64,000 nucleotides of DNA from contig NC_000961.1 in NCBI RefSeq assembly GCF_000011105.1, positions 1,598,662 to 1,662,661 on the forward strand, read 5' to 3'. This document shows positions 48,917-57,794 of this stretch, piece by piece; the stretch's first letter is position 1, and each line of letters opens with the position of its first letter. The notes beneath the pieces were generated by a model. That model worked only from the letters and a program-made list of their open reading frames with translations, was not told the DNA's origin and searched no databases. Made by a program: the position numbers and the translations under genes. The DNA is from Pyrococcus horikoshii OT3. Lineage in GTDB: Archaea; Methanobacteriota_B; Thermococci; Thermococcales; Thermococcaceae.

Positions 48917-49083
48917 CCAAATATCCTAGGCCCAACGACATGGAGGAGAATTTCGAATATGATCAATATCAATACTAGGGCTATCGCTCCCTTTGGAGTT
49001 ATTTTTATTGCCCTAGTATCCTCGTCGAAGAATCTCATTAACCCAGCACCTGTTGGCGGCAACGTTGTCTTTTCCTTGGCCAT
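48913..49083 (-). CDS. secG: Preprotein translocase subunit Sec61beta (SecG)
   Basis: Small tail-anchored subunit of the SecYEG/Sec61 channel, 56 residues. It reads MAKEKTTLPPTGAGLMRFFD, followed by the conserved ITPKGAIALVLIL and one membrane helix (LVLILIIFEILLHVV). The lengths and TGAGL and P-x-x-V motifs are typical of archaeal Sec61beta. A GGTTTTTATATTAGG TATA box (49117-49130) and GGTGAGAG support expression. Confidence 0.93.
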   Translation of the reverse strand: MAKEKTTLPPTGAGLMRFFDEDTRAIKITPKGAIALVLILIIFEILLHVVGPRIFG

Positions 49084-49184
49084 GCATCTCTCACCTAATC
49101 CCTATTTTACAGACCTAATATAAAAACCTTGAGGCCATTATTAGTAGCATAGTGTTTAATAACCTTTGAACCGATATATATTCA

Positions 49185-49257
49185 GCCCCCGGAAACCGCG
49201 GGGGAGGAGCTGAGGCTAAAGCCGAGCTATGACTCCCCTTCGCTCCCCGGGGGCACA
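49185..49257 (+). ncRNA. H/ACA guide RNA (pseudouridylation), single hairpin
   Basis: A GC-rich island in AT-rich surroundings folds into one hairpin: lower stem GCCCCCGG with CCGGGGGC, an internal pocket (AAACCGC opposite TTCGCT), an upper stem GGGGAG with CTCCCC, and an apical kink-turn-like GAGCTGAGGC/GCCGAGCTATGA for L7Ae. The 3' end is ACA (49255-49257) followed by T-rich sequence. TTTAATA at 49155-49161 is a TATA box at -27. The target was not derived with certainty. Confidence 0.88.
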
Positions 49258-49259
49258 TT

Positions 49260-49532
49260 TTATTCCTCTTCAATATATGGGGAGGTAATAACCCTTCTAA
49301 TCTCTCTGGCTATCTTCTCACCTATTCCCTCAACTTTCATAAGCTCTGGAACGCTGGCCGTAAATACCTTCTCAACGCTTCCAAAATGTCTGAGTAACCT
49401 CCTAGCTAATGTAGTGGAGACGTTGGGTAAACTCTCCACGATCATCCGCTGTCTCTCGGCTAACGTTAAAGCCTTTTTCTCTCCCCTGATCCTAACTTCC
49501 CTCTTCCTCTCTTCCTGTTCCCTTTTGGCCAT
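49260..49532 (-). CDS. C-terminal HhH domain of Hef, separated by an in-frame amber codon
   Basis: Encodes 90 residues with a basic start and a tandem helix-hairpin-helix of XPF type (LPNVSTTLARRLLRHFGSV; LMKVEGIGEKIAREI). It lies in the same frame as the upstream helicase-nuclease, seven sense codons (TAHYIFF) after a TAG, and corresponds to the C-terminus of Hef. No ribosome site precedes ATG 49532. It is best read as a fragment of hef rather than an independent gene. Confidence 0.8.
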   Translation of the reverse strand: MAKREQEERKREVRIRGEKKALTLAERQRMIVESLPNVSTTLARRLLRHFGSVEKVFTASVPELMKVEGIGEKIAREIRRVITSPYIEEE

Positions 49533-49553
49533 GAAGAAAATATAGTGAGCAGT

Positions 49554-51497
49554 CTAATCTGAACTAGAAGAGAATATTACGGGAACCCCAAAATCGAGAA
49601 CTATCGATGCTATGGCCCCCCTTATGGCGTTTGGATGAACATTCCTAATTCCGTAGAGCTGACCTTCGATTATAATTACAGGCCTAGGATACGCCTCCTT
49701 AAGTCTTTTAACTTGATCGAATAGTCTACCATCAATTATCGACTGAATGAAGTCATTCGCAGACTTCCTTTCTATGGCAACATCCTCACTAACTATATAA
49801 TCCCCAACATCCAGGGTTCTAACCTCAATTTTGATTCCAAGGGTTTTAAGCTTCTTAACAACCTCACTTCTAAGCTCCCTACTATCTATAACGACTTTAA
49901 TCCCTCCAGTTTCTTTTTTCTCCTCCTTTATTTCTTCATTAACTTCCCTCTTAACATACGATTCCAAGGATAATTGCCTCTCCTTCCTAACCATTTGGCT
50001 TACCATCCTTATGGTCTCTCTCATTATTTTCTCCTTCTGTCTTGAGCTCCAGTAGTAGGCTTCATCCCTCGTACCCTGGGCCATGAGTATCACAACCCTC
50101 CCCGGTTTCTGCCTTCCAGTTCTTCCCCTCCTCTGAACGCTCCTTATTGCTGAAGGAACCGGTTCATAGAATATGACGAGATCAACCTCTGGAACATCCA
50201 AACCTTCTTCACCAACACTAGTTGCGACCAAAACATTGAATTCACTCCTTGCAAAAGCATCTAATATTAATTTTTGCTCTTTCTGACTCATCCCCCTATC
50301 ATTTTCCCTACTTGCTTGACCCACAAATCTTCTAGCTTTTATACCATCCTTCATAAGTTCTTCAACAACCTTTTTAGCGGTCTCCCTATAGTTAGTGAAT
50401 ACTATTATCTTGGAGTTCTCCTTCCTCTTCAGCTGCTCCCTTATAAGCCCCTTCAAAACCTCCATCTTGGGATGATCGATGCCCAGTTCCTTTGCCTGAA
50501 TCAATAAGGCTAAGGCCTTTTTCATTCTTTTATCCAAGAATAACTCCTTGCTTGCTCTAGTAGAACCAGCCTTAGCTTCTTCATACAGCCTCTTTAGATA
50601 AACCCTCAAAGCGGATAACCCCTGAGTTTCGAGTAACTCTATTGCATGATGCAACTTCAGGGCCATTGCATGAAACAGCAAAAGTTTCCTTAGATCGTGA
50701 TTCCCCTTGGCCATTTCTTCATTTATTATTTGACCCGCCCTTAGTATTTCCTTCTTTGGAATATCCGCTGATGTGGAATCCAACAAACCGGCCTCAGCTA
50801 AAGGTTTAAGTGAGTCCCTTAGCATATCTCTTAGTAACTTTCTAACTTCCTTATATAGCTCGGGAAGCTCAACCTTAACCCATTCAAACTTTATCCCCTG
50901 AACGTAAGGCTTTACATCTGGGGAGTTCTCCGATCTGTATTCTATATGCTCTATTCCGAGGTTCCTCAATACCTCCATTATCTTTTCAGGAGTACTCCCA
51001 GGAGAAGCCGTTAAGCCTATAACATGTGGATTTTTTGCCTGTTTTAAGTACTCCTTAGCTATATAAACGTAAGCATAGTTGCCGACTGCTCTATGGGCCT
51101 CGTCAAAGATTATAAGGGTTACATCCTCTAAACTTATTCTTCCTACAAGTAAATCATTTTCAATGGTTTGGGGAGTAGCTATCACGACTTTTGCCCTGGC
51201 CCAAGCTCTAACCCTCTCATTGGGACTTATCTCACCGGTTAACGCAACGATCTTCTCAGGGGGTAGGGTAAAAAACTTTCTAAAGGTTTCAGCATGCTGA
51301 AGGACGAGGGGCTTCGTAGGCGCGAGCATTAAGACTTTCCCACCATATTTATCTAACCGATAATCTGCTATCATCATAGCTATTATAGTCTTCCCTAACC
51401 CAGTCGGTAGAACTATCAAGCAATTCCTTTCCTTGCATTTTGCGTATATTAGCTCCTGATAAAGCCTTGGCTGTAGTAGATCCTTTCTAATGTACAT
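49554..51497 (-). CDS. hef: Hef helicase-nuclease, truncated by amber codon before the HhH domain
   Basis: Processes stalled replication forks: superfamily-2 helicase fused to an XPF-like nuclease. The protein has LPTGLGKT (Walker A), IFDEAH (DEAH box), TASPG, the C-terminal helicase motif QRRGRTGRQKPG and a nuclease domain with VIDSREL and the catalytic AIERKSANDF. In P. furiosus the protein goes on into a tandem HhH domain; here a TAG at 49554-49556 stops it after SSSSD, and the missing part follows in the same frame. Start at ATG 51497; a GTG at 51506 overlaps the IMPase stop. Confidence 0.93.
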   Translation of the reverse strand: MYIRKDLLQPRLYQELIYAKCKERNCLIVLPTGLGKTIIAMMIADYRLDKYGGKVLMLAPTKPLVLQHAETFRKFFTLPPEKIVALTGEISPNERVRAWARAKVVIATPQTIENDLLVGRISLEDVTLIIFDEAHRAVGNYAYVYIAKEYLKQAKNPHVIGLTASPGSTPEKIMEVLRNLGIEHIEYRSENSPDVKPYVQGIKFEWVKVELPELYKEVRKLLRDMLRDSLKPLAEAGLLDSTSADIPKKEILRAGQIINEEMAKGNHDLRKLLLFHAMALKLHHAIELLETQGLSALRVYLKRLYEEAKAGSTRASKELFLDKRMKKALALLIQAKELGIDHPKMEVLKGLIREQLKRKENSKIIVFTNYRETAKKVVEELMKDGIKARRFVGQASRENDRGMSQKEQKLILDAFARSEFNVLVATSVGEEGLDVPEVDLVIFYEPVPSAIRSVQRRGRTGRQKPGRVVILMAQGTRDEAYYWSSRQKEKIMRETIRMVSQMVRKERQLSLESYVKREVNEEIKEEKKETGGIKVVIDSRELRSEVVKKLKTLGIKIEVRTLDVGDYIVSEDVAIERKSANDFIQSIIDGRLFDQVKRLKEAYPRPVIIIEGQLYGIRNVHPNAIRGAIASIVLDFGVPVIFSSSSD

Positions 51498-51502
51498 CAA
51501 AT

Positions 51503-52267
51503 TCACTTCTCAATTGACCTTAAAATGGTTTCCAGGAGCTCCTCATTATTAGCGGCTATTATGTTAACTTTTTCAGTTGCACTAAACGTTATCTCAACAT
51601 CCTTACCATCGAGATCCTTAACTATGGCCCCTGCTTCCCTAGCTATCACGACCCCTGCTGCTATATCCGTAGGTCTCAAGTAATTCCTTATATCGACGAC
51701 AGCATCCAAGGCTCCCCTTGCCAAGTAAGCTAATTCCAATGCTATAGCCCCTAACGTTCTTGTCCTCTTCACCTTATCAATGATTTTTGTGCCCTTTCCC
51801 TTTGTATAGAAGCTTATAGATGGTTTCTCCGCTAGTTCCCTTACCTTGATCTTCTCACCATTCAAGTAGGATCCTTTTCCAGGGATACCCTCATAGAGCC
51901 TCTCCACGATTGGCTCGTATATGAATGCATATATTGGATCCTTTTCGTGAAATATTGCAACGCTAACCGCAAAGAATGGTATCCCATTTATGAAATTATA
52001 GGAGCCATCTAAAGGATCGACAACAACCGTGTAATCACTTCCCTGGTCTATTCTCCCTATCTCCTCGCTGACGACATTAACTCCTAAATCCTTGAACTTA
52101 CTTATTATTATGTTCTCGGCAACCTTATCAACGACCTTGGTCTCATCTCCGCTGGGGCTTATGGAGATCGTCTCAGAGGCCTTTGGATTTCCAAATAGGG
52201 GCATTATATTATGGTCAAAATCCCTTATAATGTCGATTGCAATCTTCCTCCAAGTTTTCACGCTCAT
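51503..52267 (-). CDS. suhB: Inositol-1-phosphatase / fructose-1,6-bisphosphatase (archaeal dual type)
   Basis: Mg-dependent sugar phosphatase acting on inositol 1-phosphate (for di-myo-inositol phosphate synthesis) and fructose 1,6-bisphosphate. The 254-residue protein has the metal site VVDPLDGSYNFINGIP, GDETKVVD, SEEIG and LRPTDIAAGVVIAREAG. It lies between hef and a DUF63 membrane protein gene with two-base spacing, suggesting one transcript, although the functions are unrelated. Confidence 0.94.
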   Translation of the reverse strand: MSVKTWRKIAIDIIRDFDHNIMPLFGNPKASETISISPSGDETKVVDKVAENIIISKFKDLGVNVVSEEIGRIDQGSDYTVVVDPLDGSYNFINGIPFFAVSVAIFHEKDPIYAFIYEPIVERLYEGIPGKGSYLNGEKIKVRELAEKPSISFYTKGKGTKIIDKVKRTRTLGAIALELAYLARGALDAVVDIRNYLRPTDIAAGVVIAREAGAIVKDLDGKDVEITFSATEKVNIIAANNEELLETILRSIEK

Positions 52268-52269
52268 AC

Positions 52270-53073
52270 CTAAACCCCCATAAGCATTCTTAACAGGTTT
52301 CTAGTTCCTGGGGCAAAACCCAGGATGAAAATCACCATCTTAATGAAGTCTAAAAGCTCCTCCTCTTCACCCTCCTCTTCAAGCTTCACCATTATCCACA
52401 GGGCCGTATATAAAACAACGAACTTAAGGACGTACATAACAGCTGCTGTTCCCGTAAGTCCTATGAGGAATCTAGGAACAACGTGTTGCTCCCAATACCC
52501 CATGAAATCAACGCCGACAAATGTTGTGGTTGCATCGTAAAAGTGAACGTAGAAAAGATAGGAGTTATCACGAACTATTGAAAGCTTCTTTGTTAGGAGA
52601 TAGATCACAACCTCAGCTATGGTAACGAAGGGAATAAAGTACTTGAGTACCTGAAAGTTAAACGTAACTTTCTGGAGATTAACTAAAAGGGCGGCCACAT
52701 CAATTAATACCAATCCCCAACCAAATAATGAAAACACTCTCCTCCAATCTTTAAAAAATTTATAGGGTATTAAGAGTGCCGGAGTTGCTATTAAAGACAC
52801 TAGGAAATATATGCCAGGAGATACGGTAATGTAAGTTCTAGGAAAAACACTAGCATCAGTTAGAGCCCTTGTAAATGCTCCAAAGATCATGTAAGGAACT
52901 AACGCTCTAAAAAAAGCATTATCTATTTTTATTTTGAGTTTCTTTAATCCCTTGTAAACTAATATGGTTGCTATTCCCAGGATTATAGCATAGGTTAAAG
53001 TATTTACAGGATTATAGCCAGTATTATATTTTATTGGATTTACGAAGTACTTTTCAAAGAAGTCCCTCAGCAT
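52270..53073 (-). CDS. DUF63 family membrane protein
   Basis: A 267-residue integral membrane protein with about seven hydrophobic segments. It shows the DUF63 start (FVNPIKYNTGYNPVNTLTYA), FGAFTRALTDASVFPRTYI, YVHFYDATTTFVGVDFMGYWEQHVVP and the acidic end EEEGEEEELL. Function unknown. CTTTTTTATAGG (53104-53116) is the probable TATA box, giving a short leader; the IMPase gene follows by two bases. Confidence 0.9.
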   Translation of the reverse strand: MLRDFFEKYFVNPIKYNTGYNPVNTLTYAIILGIATILVYKGLKKLKIKIDNAFFRALVPYMIFGAFTRALTDASVFPRTYITVSPGIYFLVSLIATPALLIPYKFFKDWRRVFSLFGWGLVLIDVAALLVNLQKVTFNFQVLKYFIPFVTIAEVVIYLLTKKLSIVRDNSYLFYVHFYDATTTFVGVDFMGYWEQHVVPRFLIGLTGTAAVMYVLKFVVLYTALWIMVKLEEEGEEEELLDFIKMVIFILGFAPGTRNLLRMLMGV

Positions 53074-53130
53074 CTAAGCCCCAAGCTAAAGAAATGCGAT
53101 CCCCTATAAAAAAGTTATTGTAGAGAAAGG

Positions 53131-55329
53131 TCAGAAGAGAGGACATACATCTTTCTCAGTTGGTGGATTTGGATCAAGACCCTTCCTCTGTCTTATCTGT
53201 CTTATGATTTGCTGAGCAAGCTCATTTGGAACTCTCTTAAATCCGGCATGTTCGGTGCTCCATAATGCTCTACCACTAGTTGCACTTCTTATTGAACCTG
53301 CAAATCCAAACATCTCAGCTACTGGAGCTTCTGCAATTATCGTCATTACCTCACCCTCCTGCTTCATGTCAACGAGCTGACCTCTCCTCTGGGTTATCTC
53401 CCTGCTAACGGCACCCATGTACTCGTAGGGTATGTTAATGATAACCTTCTGGTATGGCTCGTAGAGAACCGGATTGGACTTCATCATTGCACAGTGAATT
53501 GCAGTTCTAATTGCCGGATAGATCTGAGCTGGACCTCTGTGAACGTTATCCTCGTGAACCTGTGCATCTAGTAACCTGACTATAACCTTCATTACCGGTT
53601 CCCTAGCGAGGGGGCCTTCATCCATAGCCTGGTGGAATCCATCGATGAGGAGATCCATAACCTCATTAAGGTACTGGACACCCTTCGTGTTGTCGATGAA
53701 CATGTTTCCATTGTAGATATCCACGATACCTCTAGCGATCTCGTAGTCCATTCCAAGCTCAGCTAGCTTCTTAGCGACTTCTTTCGGATTCTTAACCCTT
53801 CCCTCTGGTATTATTCCTTCCTTGATTGCATTGTATATCTCATCGGGCATTGGCTCTACGACTATGTAGAACCTGTTGTGCCTGTTGGGTGATTTTCCTT
53901 CAACCATTGGACTTGATTTAGTTATGCTCTCCCTGTAAACTACTATAGGCTCTGAAACCTCTATGTCAATGCCCCAATCCTTCTTGAGCTTGTAGAGCTT
54001 AACTTCAAGGTGAAGCTCACCCATACCACTGAGTAAGTGCTGACCAGTTTCCTCATCTATCTTAACGTGGAGGGTTGGATCTTCTTTAGCTAGCTGCCTC
54101 AATGCCTCAATAAGCCTTGGTAGATCCTTTACGTTCTTAGCTTCTATAGCTACGGTAACTACGGGTTCGCTAACATAGTGAAGGGCTTCAAATGGTTCGA
54201 TCTGTTCCTCTGCAACCGTTTCTCCGGCCATTGCATCCCTAAGTCCAGTAACTGCAACAATGTTTCCAGCTGGAACTGCTTCCATATTTATCCTCTCTGG
54301 ACCCATGTAAATACCTACCTGCTGTATTCTAGCCTTCCTCTTAGTGTTGATTAGGTAAACCTCCTGGCCGCTCTTTACCGTTCCACTCCAGACCCTTCCC
54401 GTTGCAACTTCACCCGCATGCTTGTCAATGATTATCTTGGTAACCACCATGACCATCTTACCCTTAGGATCACAGTTAAGCATGGCCTGCCCTATGTCAC
54501 TGCTTATGTCTCCCTCCCACAGGTGTGGGATCCTGTACTTCTGGGCTTCAATTGGGCTTGGTAGGTGCCTAACGACCATGTCAAGTACTACAACGTGGAG
54601 TGGTGCTTTCTGCCTGAGAGTTCTGTTGTCTCCTTTGAGAGTCAAGTCAATGATCTCGTTGAACTTAACTCCAGTTCTTTTCATGAAGGGAACGCTGAGG
54701 GCCCAGTTATAGTAAGCTGAACCGAATGCAACGCTACCGTCTTCAACCTTAACCATCCACTTCTTCTTGTACTCTTCCGGAGCGTACCTCTGAATTAACC
54801 TGTTGACGTCCATTATTATCTTGGAGAATCTTTCCATCATCTGCTGGGGAGTTAGCTTCAGCTCTCTAATAAGCCTGTCAACCTTATTTATGAAGAGGAC
54901 TGGCTTAACGTATTCCCTTAATGCCTGTCTTACTACTGTTTCGGTCTGTGGCATGACTCCTTCCACTGCATCAACGACGATTATGACACCATCAATTGCC
55001 CTCATGGCCCTTGTAACGTCTCCACCAAAGTCAACGTGTCCTGGGGTATCGATGAGGTTAATTAGGTAATCCTTTCCTTCGTAGTTGTGAACCATTGAAA
55101 CGTTTGCCGCGTTAATGGTTATTCCTCTGGCTTGTTCCTGTTCGTCGAAGTCTAGGACAAGTTGCTTTCCTGCTAGCTCTTCACTTATCATTCCAGCTCC
55201 TGCAAGCAAGTTGTCACTTAACGTTGTTTTACCGTGGTCAATGTGAGCGGCAATTCCGATATTTCTAATCCTTTCAGGTTGAAGCATGAGTTCCTTAATC
55301 TTTGCAATCATCTCCTCTCTCCTACCCAT
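53131..55329 (-). CDS. fusA: Translation elongation factor 2 (EF-2)
   Basis: GTPase that drives ribosomal translocation. The 732-residue protein has the G1-G5 motifs ([36 protein letters not shown]), the domain IV diphthamide loop in [15 protein letters not shown] and a C-terminus [22 protein letters not shown] 55329 follows GGTGGTGGAA. GCTTTATAACC (55371-55381) preceded by an A-rich BRE is the likely strong promoter. EF-2 stands as a single gene. Confidence 0.98.
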   Translation of the reverse strand: MGRREEMIAKIKELMLQPERIRNIGIAAHIDHGKTTLSDNLLAGAGMISEELAGKQLVLDFDEQEQARGITINAANVSMVHNYEGKDYLINLIDTPGHVDFGGDVTRAMRAIDGVIIVVDAVEGVMPQTETVVRQALREYVKPVLFINKVDRLIRELKLTPQQMMERFSKIIMDVNRLIQRYAPEEYKKKWMVKVEDGSVAFGSAYYNWALSVPFMKRTGVKFNEIIDLTLKGDNRTLRQKAPLHVVVLDMVVRHLPSPIEAQKYRIPHLWEGDISSDIGQAMLNCDPKGKMVMVVTKIIIDKHAGEVATGRVWSGTVKSGQEVYLINTKRKARIQQVGIYMGPERINMEAVPAGNIVAVTGLRDAMAGETVAEEQIEPFEALHYVSEPVVTVAIEAKNVKDLPRLIEALRQLAKEDPTLHVKIDEETGQHLLSGMGELHLEVKLYKLKKDWGIDIEVSEPIVVYRESITKSSPMVEGKSPNRHNRFYIVVEPMPDEIYNAIKEGIIPEGRVKNPKEVAKKLAELGMDYEIARGIVDIYNGNMFIDNTKGVQYLNEVMDLLIDGFHQAMDEGPLAREPVMKVIVRLLDAQVHEDNVHRGPAQIYPAIRTAIHCAMMKSNPVLYEPYQKVIINIPYEYMGAVSREITQRRGQLVDMKQEGEVMTIIAEAPVAEMFGFAGSIRSATSGRALWSTEHAGFKRVPNELAQQIIRQIRQRKGLDPNPPTEKDVCPLF

Positions 55330-55411
55330 TTCCACCACCCTGATAAGCTTGCTCGGGTTTACTTAAAAAGTAGGGTTATAAAGCTTTTCCTGGGATTAGA
55401 AGTTCAGAAGT

Positions 55412-55660
55412 TTAGATGTCAATAGCATCCATTGCAACCTTAATCCATCTAAGGTAGGAATTAACAGTTCCCCGCATGGCAGAAGAATCAGTTGCTATGA
55501 TTTCTAAAATTATCTTATTTTTATCCCTCTCGAAGCTAATCCTACTCCTTCTATAGGGGACGCTAACGTGCTCATAGAAAACGGCCTCATGAATGATCCT
55601 TGCTATATCCTCGGAGGGAAACTCAATCACTATTCTTCCCTTCACCCCTTTTGCCTTCAA
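55412..55660 (-). CDS. pcc1: KEOPS complex subunit Pcc1
   Basis: Dimerisation subunit of the KEOPS/EKC complex that makes t6A37 in tRNA. The 82-residue protein contains VSVPYRRSRISF and TDSSAMRGTVNSYLRWIKVAMD, the two clearest Pcc1 motifs. The start is TTG 55660 after GGAGGCGAG, overlapping the Brix gene by 38 bases; a GTG at 55645 is possible. It is the last gene of the L37Ae-RpoP-Brix-Pcc1 cluster. Confidence 0.9.
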   Translation of the reverse strand: MKAKGVKGRIVIEFPSEDIARIIHEAVFYEHVSVPYRRSRISFERDKNKIILEIIATDSSAMRGTVNSYLRWIKVAMDAIDI

Positions 55661-56294
55661 ACTCTCGCCTCCTTGGAGGAACCTTTATTCCAAAGGCTTC
55701 CTTATAGTCCCATCTTCTTCCATCCTCCATGATCCAAATCTTTACATTGATCAAGGGGCCCACAGGCCTATCCTTAGTAATATCAAGCCTGTAGAAATTG
55801 ATTACAATCCCCCTAGGGTGCCTTTCAATAACAGCGAGAACATCTGTGTTATATCTATCCGCAATTGAGAGTAAGCTCTTATCTCCCCTCGGGACAAATT
55901 TACCCGTTGTAAGCTCAGAAAATACCTGAGCGAAAGCTAAATGATCGAGACCAACTCTCTTCGCCGTTGTAATAACTAAGGGCATATCCTCCCTTATTGG
56001 ATTTAGTCCCTTAAACCCCATCTCCCTCTGAAGCTTAACACCATGAAGGTAGAGATAACCAAGATAACCCCAGTCCTCTGGATGAACCTTAATGAACGTC
56101 ATCTTTAAGGGGTTCCCCTTCCACACGTTTATTATCAATAACCTCTCATATCCCCTGTCATAAGCTTCCATAAGGAGCTCCTGGATAGTCTTTTTCCCTC
56201 TAGTAAGATAGAGAGAATTAGGAATCACTCTCTCCAGATCATGACCAAAACTCCTTGTCCTTCTAGTAGGCCTATGGGAAGTCGTTATTAGCAT
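55623..56294 (-). CDS. Brix-domain ribosome biogenesis protein
   Basis: Archaeal Imp4/Rpf2-like factor for rRNA maturation, 223 residues. It begins MLITTSHRPTRRTRSFGHDL and contains LYLTRGKKTIQELLMEA, PLVITTAKRVGLDHLAFAQV and IWIMEDGRRWDYKEAFG, typical Brix blocks. Start at ATG 56294; a first codon upstream may also be used. It lies between the RpoP gene and Pcc1. Confidence 0.92.
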   Translation of the reverse strand: MLITTSHRPTRRTRSFGHDLERVIPNSLYLTRGKKTIQELLMEAYDRGYERLLIINVWKGNPLKMTFIKVHPEDWGYLGYLYLHGVKLQREMGFKGLNPIREDMPLVITTAKRVGLDHLAFAQVFSELTTGKFVPRGDKSLLSIADRYNTDVLAVIERHPRGIVINFYRLDITKDRPVGPLINVKIWIMEDGRRWDYKEAFGIKVPPRRREFEGKRGEGKNSD

Positions 56295-56339
56295 CATAGT
56301 TAATCCCTTTAATGTTAGAAGAAGAAGTTAAAAACTTAG

Positions 56340-56489
56340 CTAAATTGCCTTAACCCTTCTCGGTATCTTTGGCCTAGGCTTGTAGAGGATTTTACTACCA
56401 CAGTATGGACAGCGAAGATCTCTAGTCGTTGATAAATCAAGCTTAACTTCCCTTCCACACTTCGCACATCTATAAACGGCTTCCGGCAT
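56340..56489 (-). CDS. rpoP: RNA polymerase subunit P (Rpb12 homologue)
   Basis: Small zinc-binding RNA polymerase subunit, 49 residues: MPEAVYRCAKCGREVKLDLS followed by RDLRCPYCGSKILYK. The two CxxC pairs make one zinc ribbon, and length and end (IPRRVKAI) match archaeal RpoP. ATG 56489 follows GGAGTGATG; the longer frame up to 56573 belongs to the overlapping L37Ae region. Confidence 0.96.
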   Translation of the reverse strand: MPEAVYRCAKCGREVKLDLSTTRDLRCPYCGSKILYKPRPKIPRRVKAI

Positions 56490-56496
56490 CTCTACA

Positions 56497-56748
56497 TCAC
56501 TCCATAATTCTTCTAGCAACCTTACCGGCCGGAGTGACTGGGAGATAAGCACCACCCGCAAATATTGCCCCACACTTCGTACATTGCCAGATCCCAGTAC
56601 TGATCCTTTTTACAGCCCTTCTACCGCAAACTGGACAAACATGCTTTTGTCTCATTTTTGCCTCCACTGCTGCAACTCTTCTCCTGATCTTAAGACCGTA
56701 TCTTGCTCCAAATCTTCCCGCGGAACCTACCTTCTTTGTTCCACTCAT
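56497..56748 (-). CDS. rpl37ae: Ribosomal protein L37Ae
   Basis: Large-subunit zinc-finger protein, 83 residues: [18 protein letters not shown], then [15 protein letters not shown] and [25 protein letters not shown] precedes the ATG at 56748. The TATA box ATATTTATAAACC (56791-56806) heads the L37Ae-RpoP-Brix-Pcc1 unit. RpoP follows eight bases later. Confidence 0.97.
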   Translation of the reverse strand: MSGTKKVGSAGRFGARYGLKIRRRVAAVEAKMRQKHVCPVCGRRAVKRISTGIWQCTKCGAIFAGGAYLPVTPAGKVARRIME

Positions 56749-56932
56749 GATCATCACCCCTTGATCGTGAACCGATGGGTTTAAGTTGAACTAGGTTTAT
56801 AAATATTTATGCTCACTTCAAAGGTCAAAGGATAATGATAGCTTTAGACTTTTCAACGCTTTACTTATTCATGAGGTGAACCCCTACCAAAATTTATTAG
56901 CTCACAATGAAGCATTTTATTGGGGATTGGAA

Positions 56933-57724
56933 ATGCTAAGGATAGATCTTTCAGGTAAGTTAGCATTTACGACGGCATCGAGCAAGGGAATAGGATTCGG
57001 GGTTGCGAGGGTTCTAGCTAGGGCCGGTGCCGATGTCATAATACTCTCAAGAAATGAAGAGAACCTAAAGAGGGCTAAAGAAAAGATAAAGAGCGAGAGC
57101 AACGTTGAGGTTCACTATATAGTTGCAGACCTAACAAAAATGGAAGACCTAGAGAGAACGATTAAAGAACTGAAAGACATTGGAGATCCAGATATATTCT
57201 TCTTCTCCACAGGCGGGCCAAAGCCAGGATACTTTATGGAGATGAGCATGGAAGACTGGGAAGGGGCCGTTAAGCTTCTCCTTTACCCGGCCGTATACCT
57301 CACCAAAGCCTTAGTTCCAGGCATGGAAAGGAAGGGGTTTGGGAGAATAGTGTACTCGACAAGCGTTGCCATAAAAGAGCCGATACCCAACATAGCCCTA
57401 AGTAACGTTGTAAGGATAGCGATGGCCGGATTAGTTAGGACACTGGCAAAAGAGCTAGGACCAAAGGGAATAACCGTCAACGGAATAATGCCAGGGATAA
57501 TAAGGACAGACAGAGTCATTCAACTTGCCCAGGATAGGGCTAAAAGGGAAGGAAAAAGCGTTGAAGAGGCCCTAAAAGAGTACGCAAAGCCTATACCATT
57601 GGGAAGACTAGGAGAGCCAGAGGAGATAGGATATCTAGTGGCCTTCCTTGCAAGTGAGTTAGGAAGTTACATAAATGGAGCCATGATCCCCGTAGATGGA
57701 GGTAGACTTAATTCGGTATTCTAA
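56933..57724 (+). CDS. Short-chain dehydrogenase/reductase-like protein lacking the YxxxK pair
   Basis: A 263-residue Rossmann-fold protein. It has the cofactor loop TTASSKGIGFGVA, VADLTKMEDLE, and ITVNGIMPGIIRTDR near the end, with PVDGGRLNS. The catalytic Ser is in YSTSVAI, but where SDRs have Y-x-x-x-K it reads PNIALSNVVRIAMAGL, with no Tyr or Lys. This is shared by a subset of SDR proteins I know by pattern and makes classical dehydrogenase activity uncertain. ATG 56933 follows GGGGATTGGAA with a TATA-like AATTTATTAG upstream; the frame to 56876 is less likely. Confidence 0.88.
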   Translation: MLRIDLSGKLAFTTASSKGIGFGVARVLARAGADVIILSRNEENLKRAKEKIKSESNVEVHYIVADLTKMEDLERTIKELKDIGDPDIFFFSTGGPKPGYFMEMSMEDWEGAVKLLLYPAVYLTKALVPGMERKGFGRIVYSTSVAIKEPIPNIALSNVVRIAMAGLVRTLAKELGPKGITVNGIMPGIIRTDRVIQLAQDRAKREGKSVEEALKEYAKPIPLGRLGEPEEIGYLVAFLASELGSYINGAMIPVDGGRLNSVF

Positions 57725-57794
57725 ATACTTTGCTTCTAAATCTTTCCATAAATTTTTATAGAATAGAACTAATATGGTTATGAGAGGGAACAAA

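Noticed and set aside
49554-49556. TAG in hef as a pyrrolysine codon
   Set aside because: Pyrococcus is not known to have the pyrrolysine system and no pyl genes are in the window; mutation or error is simpler.
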